Positions 63,928 to 64,000 of a stretch of 64,000 nt of DNA are shown piece by piece. Position 1 is the stretch's first letter. The number at the start of each line of letters is the position of its first letter. Source of the DNA: Pseudomonas japonica (GTDB lineage: Bacteria > Pseudomonadota > Gammaproteobacteria > Pseudomonadales > Pseudomonadaceae). The stretch covers positions 1 to 64,000 of the forward strand of contig NZ_FZOL01000030.1 in assembly GCF_900188455.1 (NCBI RefSeq). Reading direction: 5' to 3'. Made by a program: the position numbers and the translations under genes. Under the pieces are notes generated by a model that saw only the letters and a list, made by a program, of their open reading frames with translations, was not told the DNA's origin and ran no database searches.

Positions 63928-64000
63928 ATTCATCTTCTGGCTGTGCCTGCTGCTGCCACTCTATGCCTGGCTGGGCTATCCACTGCTGCTCAGCCTGCTG
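63920..64000 (+). CDS. Start of a membrane protein/glycosyltransferase, cut by the window
   Basis: Start GTG 63920 has GGAGG upstream and overlaps the GT2 stop by eight bases. The visible 27 residues, VAEFIFWLCLLLPLYAWLGY and onward PLLLSLL, form an N-terminal membrane helix ending 'GYP..L', typical of membrane-bound GT2 enzymes of polysaccharide clusters. The rest is beyond the window, so the product cannot be fixed. Confidence 0.6.
   Translation, partial: MAEFIFWLCLLLPLYAWLGYPLLLSLL

Noticed and set aside
1..64000. tRNA or rRNA genes
   Set aside because: No sequence with a cloverleaf, TTCGAATC-like T-loop in proper context, or rRNA core was recognised on reading; the prophage lies in a protein gene and not in a tRNA.

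Overview
The window is high-GC Pseudomonas DNA, most like the P. fluorescens/protegens/chlororaphis group. Supporting signs are REP/REPIN repeats built on TTCGCGAGCAAGCTCGCT, an MKKIVPDPPS-type DUF3077/DUF6124 gene, a DUF3313 lipoprotein, an orphan PAAR effector and an exopolysaccharide cluster. No rRNA, tRNA or CRISPR array was seen.

Region 1 (656-35527) is an apparently complete transposable prophage of 34,872 bp, organised like the BcepMu family: a Mu-type head and transposition system joined to a P2-type contractile tail. Both ends can be placed to the base. The element starts TGATGCC, ends CTAACA, and is flanked by the 6-bp direct repeat CCTGAT. It sits after codon 7 of a DUF3077-type host gene whose remaining 102 codons resume at 35534. 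The early operon (26725-35391, + strand) runs from a Ner-like regulator through small regulators, a D,D(35)E transposase and its AAA+ partner, several conserved small proteins, GemA and a Mor-type activator. A repressor (26194-26613, - strand) is translationally coupled to a membrane-anchored protein, followed by a lipoprotein. The late genes run leftward: lysis, terminase, portal, head, sheath/tube, tail chaperones, tape measure, U-X-D, V-W-J-I, fibre and fibre chaperone. Four identical 21-bp motifs lie just upstream of the endolysin, protease, tail-chaperone and gpW genes. This resembles the multiple late promoters of Mu and suggests four late transcription units switched on by the Mor-type protein. 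An opposite-strand cargo gene and a terminator sit between units, exactly where a new motif is needed.

Region 2 (35843-38454) carries a PAAR-domain type VI secretion effector with a glycine-rich membrane-active C terminus and a small membrane protein that is its likely immunity partner. Region 3 (38455-42631) is a translationally coupled three-gene operon: SDR dehydrogenase and two FAD-dependent 3-ketosteroid-dehydrogenase/fumarate-reductase-type flavoproteins. Region 4 (42632-46763) has a long imperfect inverted repeat, a DUF3313 lipoprotein and a large membrane-associated patatin-like phospholipase. Region 5 (46846-50765) is L-serine use: a SdaC-type transporter, L-serine dehydratase and a divergent LysR regulator. 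Region 6 (51031-53541) has a haem oxygenase, a YbaN-like membrane protein and a class III CoA-transferase-like protein.

Region 7 (54068 to the window end) is a co-directional exopolysaccharide operon with overlapping or nearly abutting genes: UDP-glucose dehydrogenase, UDP-glucuronate 4-epimerase, initiating sugar-phosphate transferase, a CpsD-like ATPase with a degenerate P-loop, Wza-like export lipoprotein, Wzz/GumC-like co-polymerase, GT4, Wzy/WaaL-like polymerase, GT2, and the start of another membrane protein cut by the window edge.
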